39,619 nucleotides of DNA from Gammaproteobacteria bacterium (lineage in GTDB: Bacteria > Pseudomonadota > Gammaproteobacteria > Pseudomonadales > Porticoccaceae): contig QJWQ01000156.1 in NCBI GenBank assembly GCA_003235325.1, positions 1 through 39,619 on the forward strand, read 5' to 3'. Each line of letters begins with the position of its first letter. The first letter of the stretch is position 1. Under the pieces are notes generated by a model. It was not told where the DNA came from. It ran no database searches and saw nothing but the letters and a program-made list of their open reading frames with translations. Below, piece by piece: positions 8,558 through 18,053 of the stretch. Made by a program: the position numbers and the translations under genes.

Positions 8558-9055
8558 TGTCTTTCCTCCAGGTTGAACAAAGTACAATCCGAAGCCTCAT
8601 GGAAAGGCCAGGAGTGGAAAAAATTGCCTTTTAATTCAGCAAGATACCGCTATAGCTCGAAAAGACCACTGCGGTTATTCAAGCCCGGGAATCGCGTATC
8701 TGCGAATGATCGGCCAGAACACTTTATTCCCAAACCCGGTGAACCGCAAAACTTTTTCGCCGATCTGGGTTACGGCAGAAATTGCAACCCCACCCCGCTG
8801 TTGTCAGCAGTATTAAATTCTCCCCGCCTGACGCGCTGCACAATCCAGGTCCGACTTACCGGCCCTCAGAATGACTTCGTGACCCGGCACCCGGACTGTC
8901 CAATGGTTTTGGTTCCCGGGATCTGAAAGGGATTTCCTGATAATCGAATACAGCCGACCGGCAGGGTATAAAAGCGATCTTGTCCTGGATATGTCCTTAC
9001 ACGCTGTTGACGAGAGCGGGTATTATAGCGGCCCCTCGGCAGCATAAAATGGACC
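8558..9055. other. Gene-free stretch between divergent cytochrome c and transglutaminase genes
   Basis: Almost 500 bases. Apart from the cytochrome gene's ribosome binding site at the left end and the promoter candidate at 8997-9026, I see no RNA gene, repeat or credible coding frame. Short frames here have no recognisable sequence or start signals. The composition is somewhat more AT-rich at 8600-8830 than in neighbouring genes. Confidence 0.5.
8997..9026 (+). promoter_or_regulatory. Candidate sigma-70 promoter for the transglutaminase gene
   Basis: TTACAC (8997-9002), an 18-base spacer, then TATTAT (9021-9026). Transcription would start near 9033, about 22 bases before the start codon. Both boxes match the consensus at 4-5 of 6 positions. 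Confidence 0.5.
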
Positions 9056-9907
9056 ATGCAACGATACAAAATCCTACATCGAACCTGTTACAACTTTTCC
9101 GGTTTTGTCAGCCTGGGACCTCACTTTTTAAGGTTGCGTCCCCGGGAGGACCACGAATTGCGGATTGAATCCTCGGCCCTGCGGATCACGCCGCCCGCCA
9201 CGCTGCTATGGCACAGGGACGTGGAGGGCAACTCGGTGGCCATGGCAACCTTTAAGTTAGCAGCCAACCAGCTGGTGATTGAAAGCGAAGTGATCATCCA
9301 GCAATTCAACCAGGCACCCCTGGACTTCCTGGTGACCGATTACGCCGTCAACTACCCGTTTGACTATAAACCCGAAGACAAGATCATGTTGTCGCCCTAT
9401 ATGACCCTGCCGGAATCGGCGACGAGAATCCAGGTGGCGCAGTGGTTGGCGAATATCTGGCAACCCGGAGAAGCCATACAGACCTATAGCCTGTTGCAAC
9501 GAATCTGCAGCCATATCCACCAAACCCTGGCCTATCAGATGCGGGAAGCCCCCGGGGTCCAGACAGCGGCACAAACCCTGTCCTGGGGTTCGGGCTCCTG
9601 CCGGGATTTTGCAACACTTTTCATGGAAGCCGCGCGCTGCCTGGGGCTGGCATCCCGCTTTGTCAGCGGTTACCTGCAGGCCGAACCCTCACCAACTCAC
9701 GCCGGGGCCACACACGCCTGGGCCGAGGTCTACCTGCCCGGGCCGGGCTGGAAGGGATTCGACCCCACTATCGGCGGCATTGCCGGTCCTGATCACATGG
9801 CGGTGGCTGTGGCCAGATTACCCGAGGCGGTACCGCCGATTGAAGGCTCCTTTACCGGCCCACCCGGATCCAGCCTCCAGGTCGGCGTCTGGGTCAACCG
9901 GTTGTAA
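9056..9907 (+). CDS. Transglutaminase-like cysteine protease family protein
   Basis: A 283-residue cytoplasmic protein with the bacterial transglutaminase-like N-terminal domain (about 1-85, beginning YKILHRTCYNFSG) and a transglutaminase core (about 140-245). The catalytic triad is visible: Cys182 in GSGSCRDFA, His220 in THAWAEVYLP and Asp236 in GWKGFDPT. Families of this layout are usually annotated as transglutaminase or protease-like, and the substrate is not known. No alpha-E/DUF403 or circularly permuted ATP-grasp gene, often found beside such proteins, is present here, so the gene appears solitary. The start was taken at ATG 9056, just downstream of another ATG in a different frame. 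Confidence 0.9.
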   Translation: MQRYKILHRTCYNFSGFVSLGPHFLRLRPREDHELRIESSALRITPPATLLWHRDVEGNSVAMATFKLAANQLVIESEVIIQQFNQAPLDFLVTDYAVNYPFDYKPEDKIMLSPYMTLPESATRIQVAQWLANIWQPGEAIQTYSLLQRICSHIHQTLAYQMREAPGVQTAAQTLSWGSGSCRDFATLFMEAARCLGLASRFVSGYLQAEPSPTHAGATHAWAEVYLPGPGWKGFDPTIGGIAGPDHMAVAVARLPEAVPPIEGSFTGPPGSSLQVGVWVNRL

Positions 9908-10066
9908 TTGCAGCCAGAGCAGGCTTTACCGCGCCCGTTTCGGATCTCGGACTATCTGAGGAGATTGACGGCGACTGATCCCGGTCTGTCCCCTACTGAA
10001 ACACGAAACCGGCTGTGTTGTGTCACAGCGGCGACATGCCGAGCCTCAGCCCATTGCCTGGGAACC

Positions 10067-10693
10067 TCAGGATTCAGATGGTTTTTCCGCGGGACTGCTA
10101 TCCCTGGGGCTTTCGGTGGGGCCGGCAAAATCGGTGATTTTGCCGACGATATTGAGTCGTTTGCGCGGGTTGATCAGGGTCGGCCTGCCCAGCAACAGGT
10201 TGTTGGGATAGACCACCAGTTCCCGGGACTCCGTCACCAGCAGCGTATTGAAAAGGTTGATTTCGGATATGTAGCCTTCCAGGTAGTTGTCACCATCGAT
10301 CACCTGAATGAAATTACCACGGCTGTAGGACTTGTGGACCAGCAGGACAAAAAAGGCGGTGATATTGCTGAGGATCGACCAGTTGGCAAACAGGGCGACG
10401 CCGGTCAGGGTGATGATGGTGGTGGATACCAGTAACAGACCCCTGAAATCTATGCCCCAGATAAGCAGGAAAGCCGAGGCTGCCAGCGCCCGACCGATCC
10501 ACTTGACGGTTTGATATGCCTTGATAGAGGCGCCTGCCTTGAATTTACTGCGTCCAACCTTGTCATGGATTTTGGGCAGGCTGATGCGGGCAAGAAAAAA
10601 GTAAACCAGCAGCACGGCAACGGAAGCCAGTAAGTTCAGGTGGTAACTGACCAGTATTGCACCCAGGTAATCAAGCAGGTTTTGGAATTGCAT
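10067..10693 (-). CDS. Small mechanosensitive channel (MscS family)
   Basis: Inner-membrane protein of 208 residues. Three hydrophobic segments lie at roughly 12-35, 66-84 and 86-117. The last has the Gly/Ala-rich pattern of the MscS pore helix (GVALFANWSILSNITAFFVLL). A short beta domain follows: KSYSRGNFIQVIDGDNYLEGYISEINLFNT, recognisable as KSYSRGNFIQV and GYISEINLFNT, then VVYPNNLLLG. This matches the MscS core without the large C-terminal cage and with a Pro/Ser/Glu-rich tail. It likely releases solutes on hypo-osmotic shock. Some small MscS proteins have other roles, so this is inferred. A TATAAAAT sequence on the minus strand at 10731-10738 may be its -10 region. Confidence 0.85.
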   Translation of the reverse strand: MQFQNLLDYLGAILVSYHLNLLASVAVLLVYFFLARISLPKIHDKVGRSKFKAGASIKAYQTVKWIGRALAASAFLLIWGIDFRGLLLVSTTIITLTGVALFANWSILSNITAFFVLLVHKSYSRGNFIQVIDGDNYLEGYISEINLFNTLLVTESRELVVYPNNLLLGRPTLINPRKRLNIVGKITDFAGPTESPRDSSPAEKPSES

Positions 10694-10873
10694 AAATTTC
10701 AGCCGCGCGGTGATCAGTGATCGACACTTGATTTTATAGTTGCCCTGACGGCGGTTCCAGCGCCTTCAGAGATCATTTTACTGTTTGTACATAGAGACCA
10801 GCTGTGACGAGCCATCCCTTTACTGCGACTCGTACCGCGACTCCAGACCTCCGGGTTCGCAAGAGATAATGTT

Positions 10874-13800
10874 TCAGCCGGATTTCGCCAGCTCGTCGGG
10901 CTGGCCACCGGGCGTTGAGCCCGTCCGCCGCAACAGGATATCGGTGCTGATCCGGTAAAACAGCGGAATCACAAACAGGGTCAATACGGTCGACACCGCC
11001 AGGCCACTGACGATTGCGGTGGCCACCGGGCCCCAAACCAGGGATTTGCCCGCCAGCCCCGCGGCCAGGGAGAACAACCCGGCGATAGTGGTAAGGGAGG
11101 TGATCAGGATTGGAATTACCCGCCGCCGGGCCGCATAGACGGTTGCGTGGAGCAGACTCATGCCCTGCGCCAAGCGGTCATTGGCGGCCGAGATCAGCAC
11201 GATAGCCGAATTCACCGATATTCCGGCGAGGGCCACCATGCCATAGAGGGTATAGAGACTGACGGGATTGCGGGTGATAAGCAAACCGAGAATGACGCCG
11301 GTCAACGCCAGGGGCAGAGTGCCGAGAATAATCAGAAACGGCTGCCAGTAGCTGCGAAACTGGGTGCCGAGAATCAGGTAGATCAGGCCCAGGCCCATGA
11401 CGAACAGCAGCTTCATGGAATCCATGGCCTCGTAGACATCGTCCAGTTCGCCGGAAAAATCCAGGTCAACTCCCGGGTGCCTTTCGCGAATCCGGTCCCA
11501 GTGCTGGCGTAACACCCGGTTGGCCTCAACGGTATCAACCTGATCCTCCCGGATATCCGACTCCAGAGTAATGGTGCGGCGAAAATTGTAGTGGCGAATA
11601 TTTTGCTGGCCGCGTCCGTAGCTGGCTTCCAGCAGCTCGCCAAGCGCCGCCGAACCCCCGTCTGGCAGGGCGATGGTCTGCCGCAACAGCTGGTCGATGT
11701 CGGCCGAAGGGTCGATCAGCGCCTTGACCCGGACATTGATCTCCTCGCCCCCGCTTTGAAACTGTGTCACCAGTTCGCCGTCGACGTAGCCCTGCAGGCT
11801 GCGCGTGACCACAGCCGGGCTCAGCCCGGCCCGCTGAATCGCCTCACCGTTGTGCTTCAGCAACAATTCCGGATTGCCGGGTCGGTAATCCAGGCTGATG
11901 TTGGTGTAGTGGCCCCGGTCCTGCATGAATGTCTCCAGGTCCTCGGCGGCGGACAGAATCGAAGCAAACTCAGCCCCTCGAATCTTGACATTGACCGGCC
12001 GGCTGACCGGTGGTCCCTGCTCCAGGCGAAGCAGGGTTACCCTGGCACCGTTGTGGTTTCCGGCGACAGCGGCCTCGACGCTGTCGGCAATATCCCGCAC
12101 ATCACGGCCACCGGGGTGCCGGGGATTGAGGCTGATGATCACCTGGCCGACGTTGTCGGCAAACAGGGGCTCGGTCTGGGTAAACATCTGACCGGCGTAA
12201 ATGGCAGAGCCCCTGAGTTCCTCCGGGTGCACCAGCGCCAGGGATTCTCCCTGAACCTGGCGCAATCGGGCCAGGGTCGCTTCAAGGGTTGCGCCCCTGG
12301 GCATTTCAACGTTGACGTAAAACAGGCGAATGGCGTCGGCGGCAAAAAAATTGTACTTGATCATGCCGGTGAACAGGGCCGCGACCGCAAAGGCAAAAAT
12401 CGCCAGAACGATGAGGGCAGCGCGCAGGGGGTTGCGCATGGCGCGCACCAGCCAGCGGGTATAGGTAACGCGAATCCTGTGGGTGAAGTGGTTGCGCCGT
12501 GCCTGCAGCCGGGATTGCCGGATCCGGCGCAGGTTGCCGACATGAACCGGCAGCATCCAGTAGGCCTCCAGCAGGCTGATGGCCAGGGCAATACAGACCG
12601 TCAGCGGAATGACCCGCATGAAATCGCCGAGAATGCCGGGCAACAGCATCAGGGGCAAAAAGGCTGCCATGGTGGTCATGACCGAGGTGGTGACCGGCGC
12701 GAACACCTCCCGCAGGGCATCGATGGCAGCACGAAGTCCGCGCTGCCCCCGCTGGATCCGGTAGTAAATGGACTCGACCACCACCACGGCGTCATCGACA
12801 ATCATTCCGAGAGCGATAACCACCCCCAGCAGTACCGAGTTGTTGAGGCTCATACCCATGGCATTGAGTACGGTAAAGGTTCCCGCCAGGGTAAAGGGAA
12901 TACCGATGCCGGTGAGCAGGGAAATTCGGCTGCCCAGGAACAGCCAGGCCACCAGCAACACCAAGGCCAGACCGATCAGGGCGTTGTTGCGCATCAGGCT
13001 CAGGGCTTCCCGGGTTGACACTGTCTGATCGTCCAGCAGAAACAGTTCGACTCCGGTATGGGTCGCCAACCGGTTGCGCTGGTCGATATAACTGTTCAGG
13101 CGCTCAACCAGCTGCAACACATTGGTTTCTGCCTGCTTGGTGACCGACAGAATCACCGCGGGCTTGTCCCTGAACAACACCAGGTCGGAGGCTTCCTCCG
13201 TGGCCTGAACAATATCAGCCAGCTTGCCCAGGGGCACGACGCCGCTGGCGGTGATCACCGGGAATGCCGCCAGCACGGCGGGATCACTGCCGGTACCCCG
13301 AAGCCTGACCACCCAGTTGCCCTCGCGGGTTTCCAGATCACCGACGGAGACATCCCGAAAATAGCCGGCCACGGTATCGGCCAGGTCCGCGGGTGTTACA
13401 CCGAGGCCCTCAAGACGATCCGGGTAAAATCTGACCTGTAGTTCCGGTTCCGCGAGCCCCAGGGGCGCGACCCGATCGACGCCGTCCAGGCGCTCCACCT
13501 CCTCCTTGATATTGCGGGCCTGGCGACGGAAATTTTCGTCGCGGCCGAAGCCGTGAAGCACCAGGGTAGCGGTGGGAAAGGAGTTGGAGGTGGTGATTTC
13601 GTAGATAAAGGGGTCTTCCGCCTCCGCCGGCAACTGGTCGGTGTAGACGTTTTGCACCTCCCGGCGCAGATCGATAATACGCTTGTCGAAGCTGCGTTCA
13701 TCGAGACGCTTGAAGCGTACCAGCAGGGTTGAAATGCCGTCGCGACTGGTACTGGACACAAAGTCAATGTCGCCGACACCCCTTCGAATCGCATCTTCGA

Positions 13801-13993
13801 TGGGGTCGGTGATGCGCTTTTCCACTTCCTCGGCCGATGCCCCCGGCAGAACGGTAAGGATATTGATCCAGTTGAAATTGATCTCCGGGTCCCGCTCCCT
13901 GGGCATTTGCAGGTAAGAGAGTGCGCCCAGCACCAGCACCAGGGCGAAGGCAAGGTTGGCCAGGACGTGGTTGCCGAGAAATTTTTCCAGCAT
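10874..13993 (-). CDS. RND-family efflux transporter permease (HAE1/MMPL-like AcrB-type)
   Basis: Inner-membrane proton-driven exporter of 1039 residues with the AcrB-type duplicated layout: one N-terminal membrane helix, a large periplasmic loop, six helices, and a repeat of this plan. The helix 4 motif GMIVDDAVVVVE (about 396-407) has the paired aspartates of the proton relay. In the second half the equivalent helix reads GISVNSAIVLIS. The N-terminal PRERDPEINFNWINI and PGASAEEVEKRITDPIE are typical of RND proteins of the HAE1 type. The adaptor gene ends 15 bases upstream on the same strand, so the two are co-transcribed. No outer-membrane TolC-like gene is present in the window. Substrate unknown. 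Confidence 0.93.
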   Translation of the reverse strand: MLEKFLGNHVLANLAFALVLVLGALSYLQMPRERDPEINFNWINILTVLPGASAEEVEKRITDPIEDAIRRGVGDIDFVSSTSRDGISTLLVRFKRLDERSFDKRIIDLRREVQNVYTDQLPAEAEDPFIYEITTSNSFPTATLVLHGFGRDENFRRQARNIKEEVERLDGVDRVAPLGLAEPELQVRFYPDRLEGLGVTPADLADTVAGYFRDVSVGDLETREGNWVVRLRGTGSDPAVLAAFPVITASGVVPLGKLADIVQATEEASDLVLFRDKPAVILSVTKQAETNVLQLVERLNSYIDQRNRLATHTGVELFLLDDQTVSTREALSLMRNNALIGLALVLLVAWLFLGSRISLLTGIGIPFTLAGTFTVLNAMGMSLNNSVLLGVVIALGMIVDDAVVVVESIYYRIQRGQRGLRAAIDALREVFAPVTTSVMTTMAAFLPLMLLPGILGDFMRVIPLTVCIALAISLLEAYWMLPVHVGNLRRIRQSRLQARRNHFTHRIRVTYTRWLVRAMRNPLRAALIVLAIFAFAVAALFTGMIKYNFFAADAIRLFYVNVEMPRGATLEATLARLRQVQGESLALVHPEELRGSAIYAGQMFTQTEPLFADNVGQVIISLNPRHPGGRDVRDIADSVEAAVAGNHNGARVTLLRLEQGPPVSRPVNVKIRGAEFASILSAAEDLETFMQDRGHYTNISLDYRPGNPELLLKHNGEAIQRAGLSPAVVTRSLQGYVDGELVTQFQSGGEEINVRVKALIDPSADIDQLLRQTIALPDGGSAALGELLEASYGRGQQNIRHYNFRRTITLESDIREDQVDTVEANRVLRQHWDRIRERHPGVDLDFSGELDDVYEAMDSMKLLFVMGLGLIYLILGTQFRSYWQPFLIILGTLPLALTGVILGLLITRNPVSLYTLYGMVALAGISVNSAIVLISAANDRLAQGMSLLHATVYAARRRVIPILITSLTTIAGLFSLAAGLAGKSLVWGPVATAIVSGLAVSTVLTLFVIPLFYRISTDILLRRTGSTPGGQPDELAKSG

Positions 13994-14008
13994 TGCCCGG
14001 ACCCGGGT

Positions 14009-15124
14009 CTAGTCTGTGGCCGGGCTGTCGATTGCGTCGACAGTTTCGGGATTAAGGCGCGGTTCAAGCCGTTCGCCGTGTTCGAGACCGGCGACTCCGT
14101 CGGTCACGATCAGGGTATCCGGCGGCAGATCCACCGGGTTGGTTCGTCCGGGCTGGGCCCGGGGCAATTCGAGAAACCGGGCGCTGCCATCGTCGTCAGT
14201 GAACACCCCCAGTCGACCATCGCGGTTGACCAGGTATTCCGGACCCAGGTGCGGCCGGGGGTCCCGCCACACCAGCTTGCCGGCGGCGCCGGGTAAACCG
14301 GGCTTACCGTCAAACGTCAGCCGCACTTCCCGGTTGCGGGACACCGGGTTGACGGCATCCAGCACAACCCTGAGTGTCAGGGGCAAACTGTCGCCATTGA
14401 CCCGTAGCTGCAGGTCTCGAGCACTGGCCAGTTGATCGGCGTCGGCGGCATAGACCTGGGCCGATACCTCGAGGTTATCGACACTGACAATGCGTACCAG
14501 TGGCGTGCCGGGGGCCGCCAGCTGGCCGACACTGGCCAGCCGGTTCAACACCAGCGCCGCAAACGGGGCCTGAACATTGCAGCGTGAGACATCTACCTGC
14601 GCCTGCTTCAGGCCGGTGCCGGCGCCGGCCTCATCGGCGGCGAGGATATCGAACTCCGAGCGACGGGCGTCCAGTTCATCCTCGGACAGCAGCTGGTTCC
14701 GAACCAGGCTTATGGCCCGGTCGAGACGGTCTTGCGCCAGTTTTTTTCGCGACAGTACGGCAGCCAGCCTCGCCTCGGCCCCGCGCCGGTTCAATTCCTG
14801 ATCGGTGCAATCCAGTCTGACCAGAAGTTGCCCCGGGGCTACCCGGTCACCGACCTGTACCGGAATCGCCTCGACTCTGGCACTGATCTGGGCACTGATA
14901 TCCGGTTGATTGAGACTCAGCACTGTCGCCGGTGCGGAGCGTTGAGGATAGCTGGCCAGGGCCGCCAGCGGCCGCGATGCGTCGCCGGCCCGGACCGGGG
15001 CATTCGCGCCGGCAACCAGGGCAAGAGTAAGAGCCAGCAAGCCATTGAGAGAAAGCGGAGGCGTGATATTGCGACGAGATAATCGCTGGCTGCTACGGAG
15101 CGCTCTACTGGCTGTATTTTCCAT
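14009..15124 (-). CDS. RND periplasmic adaptor (HlyD/MFP family)
   Basis: Membrane-fusion protein of 371 residues that links the downstream RND permease to an outer-membrane channel. A hydrophobic segment at about 28-47 (LLALTLALVAG) serves as signal or anchor. A lipoyl-like half (ISARVEAIPVQVGDRVAPGQLLVRLD) can be seen as ISARVEAIPVQVG and GQLLVRLD, followed by an alpha-helical hairpin region (about 110-185) rich in Ala/Leu/Arg/Glu. The second lipoyl half is APFAALVLNRLASVGQ, split by the hairpin in the usual way. The start ATG at 15124 leaves a long basic N-region and has no clear ribosome binding site. The gene begins the adaptor-permease pair. Confidence 0.88.
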   Translation of the reverse strand: MENTASRALRSSQRLSRRNITPPLSLNGLLALTLALVAGANAPVRAGDASRPLAALASYPQRSAPATVLSLNQPDISAQISARVEAIPVQVGDRVAPGQLLVRLDCTDQELNRRGAEARLAAVLSRKKLAQDRLDRAISLVRNQLLSEDELDARRSEFDILAADEAGAGTGLKQAQVDVSRCNVQAPFAALVLNRLASVGQLAAPGTPLVRIVSVDNLEVSAQVYAADADQLASARDLQLRVNGDSLPLTLRVVLDAVNPVSRNREVRLTFDGKPGLPGAAGKLVWRDPRPHLGPEYLVNRDGRLGVFTDDDGSARFLELPRAQPGRTNPVDLPPDTLIVTDGVAGLEHGERLEPRLNPETVDAIDSPATD

Positions 15125-15290
15125 GCACAGTCCCGTGGCCTGGCGGCATCGCTTTTTTTGTGGTTTTCAGTGGTATTCGAAGAGCGGATTCCTGAAAGCC
15201 GGACCTGAACCCGGGAACCGCGACCCGTTACGGCTTTTGACTGTGGCCATCCCATGGGCCTCTAGGGCCGGGAGCCATTCGCAACAGGGC

Positions 15291-15482
15291 CTAGACAGCC
15301 CCTTTCAGCCAGCCGAATAACCAGCTCAGGCCACCGAGCAGGCTCACCACCAACCAGAGCCAGACCAACAACAGCCAGGGGCGAAATGGTTTGCGCTCGA
15401 CAGAGTGAACCGGCGATGACAGGTATTCTCGAACCCGCGCCATGTCTTCATCAGACAGTTGCGGCTTATTCTGCGTGTTCAT
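15291..15482 (-). CDS. DUF3094 small membrane protein
   Basis: Protein of 63 residues with a soluble N-terminal part and one membrane helix at about 36-58. The block DEDMARVREYLSSPVHSVERKPFRPW (seen as ARVREYLSSP and VERKPFRPW) followed by LLLVWLWLVVSLLG matches the DUF3094 family found in Pseudomonas and relatives. Its function is unknown. It stands alone between the adaptor gene and bioD, all on the minus strand, with gaps of 166 and 253 bases, so it is probably transcribed by itself. Confidence 0.75.
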   Translation of the reverse strand: MNTQNKPQLSDEDMARVREYLSSPVHSVERKPFRPWLLLVWLWLVVSLLGGLSWLFGWLKGAV

Positions 15483-15735
15483 GGCCTATTTTTACCCGGA
15501 ATTTACCTAAGGCCGGCAATTCTAGCGCATGGGCGCAATTCCGTCTGCGGCCGCCCTCGATTCGGGGCCGGTTTCTCACCGAATACGCTCCACTATCGGA
15601 CACAGTCCGGACAGACAAAGGCCTCACCGCAACCGGTGGCCACTCATATCCCGCGGAATCGTGGGACATCTCCGGAGCCTGCCACCCGGGGACCGATGGT
15701 CAACAAGGTCATTTCCTGACCAGATCGGCCCTTTT

Positions 15736-16449
15736 TCAAGCCGTTCGTTGCCGTCCTGATGACCCCGGCCCAGTGGCGGGCGGCAGGCTGACAAATTCCG
15801 CTGCCTGGACATAGTCCTGATCCGGCAAAAACGGCACCTCTGCCAGCAGCGGACAGGGTAGCCATGACCGCAGTGTGTCGATATTTTCCCGGAGCCGGTC
15901 CATGGCGGGAGTCACCGAGTTGGCCACCCAGCCCGCCAGGGACAGGCCGTCCCGCTGAATGGCTTCCACCGTCAGCAGGGCGTGGTTGATACAGCCGAGG
16001 CGCATTGCCACCACCAGGACTACCGGCAATTGCAGGTACTGAGCAAGATCGGCCAGTGTTTCGTCCCTGTTGACGGGCACCCGCCAACCGCCCGCGCCTT
16101 CAACCAGAGTGAAATCCGCGCCCAGGTCCAGTATTCCCCGGCAGTGATCGGCCAGCGCGGCCACGGTCAGGGTCCTGCCGGTCTCCGCGGCAGCCAGATG
16201 GGGGGCGATGGCCAGGGCCAGTGCCACCGGGTTGATCTGGTCATAGGCGAGATTGAAGCTTATCGCACGCTGCAGTAGCAGGGCATCCTCATTGCGCAGG
16301 CCGTCCGGGGTCACTTCGCAACCGGCGGCCACGGGTTTGACGGCGGCCGTGGTCATGCCCGCTAGCCCGGCCCGCTGCAGCAGGGCTGCGGCCACCAGGG
16401 TCTTGCCGACGCCGGTATCGGTGCCGGCAACAAAATAGGCGGTGGTCAC
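15736..16449 (-). CDS. bioD: Dethiobiotin synthetase
   Basis: Carboxylates 7,8-diaminopelargonate with ATP and CO2 to close the ureido ring, giving dethiobiotin. It has 237 residues. The P-loop GTDTGVGKT is at residues 9-17, followed by AAVKPVAAGC and the VEGAGGWRVPV motif typical of BioD. The start codon is GTG at 16449, overlapping the bioHC stop as GTGA, so translation is coupled. It is the last gene of bioB-bioF-bioHC-bioD. The diaminopelargonate aminotransferase bioA is not in this window, as is usual for the Pseudomonas-type arrangement. Confidence 0.95.
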   Translation of the reverse strand: MTTAYFVAGTDTGVGKTLVAAALLQRAGLAGMTTAAVKPVAAGCEVTPDGLRNEDALLLQRAISFNLAYDQINPVALALAIAPHLAAAETGRTLTVAALADHCRGILDLGADFTLVEGAGGWRVPVNRDETLADLAQYLQLPVVLVVAMRLGCINHALLTVEAIQRDGLSLAGWVANSVTPAMDRLRENIDTLRSWLPCPLLAEVPFLPDQDYVQAAEFVSLPPATGPGSSGRQRTA

Positions 16450-18053
16450 GACCTGGTGGCCACCACCTGCAGGATTTCCCAGCTGGCCGGCAATCCCTGT
16501 GCCGTTCGCAACCGTTCATAGGCGCGTTTCAGTTGCAATATCCGCTGCCGACCGGTCAGGCCGGTATTGCGTCCCGCCGTAACATTGTGAGCCCCGAGGG
16601 CTTTCAGCTCCCGGGTCAGGTCGCCCAGTTCCCGGTAATACTGCACCTGTTCGGTGACATCAAACCTGTGTATCCGAAAACCGGCGTTTACCAGGGCCTG
16701 TCGAATCGCTTCGATGGCCGTGAAGCGATTGACATGGGTAAAGCCGTCAACCTCCCGCCAGGCTGCACGCAGCTCTCGAAGACTGGCGGGACCGATGGTG
16801 GAAAACACCAGCTTGCCTTCGGACCGCAACACCCGGGCCAGCCCGGTCATTACCGCGTCAATGTTCTGGCACCATTGAAAGGTGAAATTGGAAAATGCCA
16901 GGTCAATACTGCCGTCAGCCAGGGGCAGCTGCTCGGCGTCGCCGCAGAGCCAGTGCTGACCAGAGTGCCGCTGTTGCCGACAGTAACGGATCATGCCCTC
17001 GGCCAGGTCCAGTCCCAGGCAACAGGAACCGGGGTAGTGTCGCTGAAGGCGCTCGGCAAACAGGCCGGTGCCGCAACCGATATCAATGATAGCTTCGGGC
17101 CGGGTGCCGGTGTCCAGCCCGGCCAGCAGTTGTTCGCCGGTCTGCCGCTGCAGGTGGGCGACAGCATCGTAGCCAGCCGCCGCCCGGCCAAAGGATTCGG
17201 CTACCCAGTGCTTGTCGAGCCGATGGGGGTCCGCCTGCAGAAAATCAATAATGATCGGTGCCAGCAGCGCTGGACACCCCAGGTGGGGCACATGGGCACT
17301 TCCGGGCAAAATCTCTACGCGGGCACCGGGGTTGCCGGCCAGCAAATCCCCGGCCACAGCCGCGGGTACCAGGGCGTCCTGTTCTCCCAGAAGATGCAGA
17401 CAGGGCACCGCCAGATCTGCCAGCGTCGAGCGGTTATCCAGTTGACCCAGCCAGGACAGGGCAGTATGCCAGTCGCCATTGACGGTGCCCTGCCCTGTTC
17501 GCCGCAGTTCCCTGAGTAAAGCCCGCTCCCGCTCGTCGCCCTGGGACTGGAGCCCGGCAAAGCGCCGCAGGCTGGTCGGGGCATCCCGATGAAATGAGGA
17601 GACAAACTGCTCGAAAACCGGCACCGCCATGGCACGGGACCAGCCGGGGCGCTGAATGAAACTGGCATTGGTGGCTATGGTCGTCAGGGAAGCGACCCGG
17701 TGACCATAGCGCCCGGCAAACGCCGTGGCTACCATGCCCCCCAGGGACCAGCCCAATAGATGAAATCGATCCGGCAGTTGTTGCCCCAACCATTGCAGCA
17801 GGCAGTCAAAATCAGGGGCCGATGCCGGGCTGTCGCCAAATCCGGGCAGGTCAACGGCAATCAGGTCGAGATGTTGCTGCAGCAGCGGCCGCAATGTCCG
17901 CCAGGTTTGACTGCTATTGCCCCAGCCGTGGAGTAACACCAGCGGTGGTTTTGGCGGGGTCGATTGCTGTTGATAGCAGGATTGGCTAGGCCAGTGATGC
18001 AGGGCCAGGGGCTGTTGCATCGGCTGCTGCAGCGCGGTGGACAGCTCAGCCAT
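16446..18053 (-). CDS. bioHC: Fused BioH carboxylesterase - BioC malonyl-ACP methyltransferase
   Basis: A 535-residue fusion that carries both ends of pimeloyl-ACP synthesis. Residues about 1-255 are an alpha/beta-hydrolase of BioH type: [14 protein letters not shown], the nucleophile elbow GWSLGGMVA and a late His in GSAHVPHLG. BioH frees pimeloyl-ACP methyl ester. Residues about 260-535 are a SAM-dependent methyltransferase of BioC type: [13 protein letters not shown], the SAM motif [15 protein letters not shown] and FSNFTFQWC. BioC methylates malonyl-ACP to start the pathway. The start is ATG 18053, which overlaps the bioF stop by eight bases; an upstream in-frame ATG at 18098 would overlap bioF more deeply. 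Such BioHC fusions are known from Saccharophagus-type bacteria. Confidence 0.95.
   Translation of the reverse strand: MAELSTALQQPMQQPLALHHWPSQSCYQQQSTPPKPPLVLLHGWGNSSQTWRTLRPLLQQHLDLIAVDLPGFGDSPASAPDFDCLLQWLGQQLPDRFHLLGWSLGGMVATAFAGRYGHRVASLTTIATNASFIQRPGWSRAMAVPVFEQFVSSFHRDAPTSLRRFAGLQSQGDERERALLRELRRTGQGTVNGDWHTALSWLGQLDNRSTLADLAVPCLHLLGEQDALVPAAVAGDLLAGNPGARVEILPGSAHVPHLGCPALLAPIIIDFLQADPHRLDKHWVAESFGRAAAGYDAVAHLQRQTGEQLLAGLDTGTRPEAIIDIGCGTGLFAERLQRHYPGSCCLGLDLAEGMIRYCRQQRHSGQHWLCGDAEQLPLADGSIDLAFSNFTFQWCQNIDAVMTGLARVLRSEGKLVFSTIGPASLRELRAAWREVDGFTHVNRFTAIEAIRQALVNAGFRIHRFDVTEQVQYYRELGDLTRELKALGAHNVTAGRNTGLTGRQRILQLKRAYERLRTAQGLPASWEILQVVATRS

Noticed and set aside
11591-13018. Long open frame on the plus strand opposite the RND permease
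   Set aside because: It is the antisense of a clear RND gene, rich in Gln, His, Gly and Asp as antisense frames of GC-rich genes are, and has no recognisable domain or start signals.
15483-15735. Small genes between DUF3094 and bioD
   Set aside because: Short frames exist in several phases but none has a ribosome binding site or recognisable sequence; I see nothing convincing in this 253-base gap.
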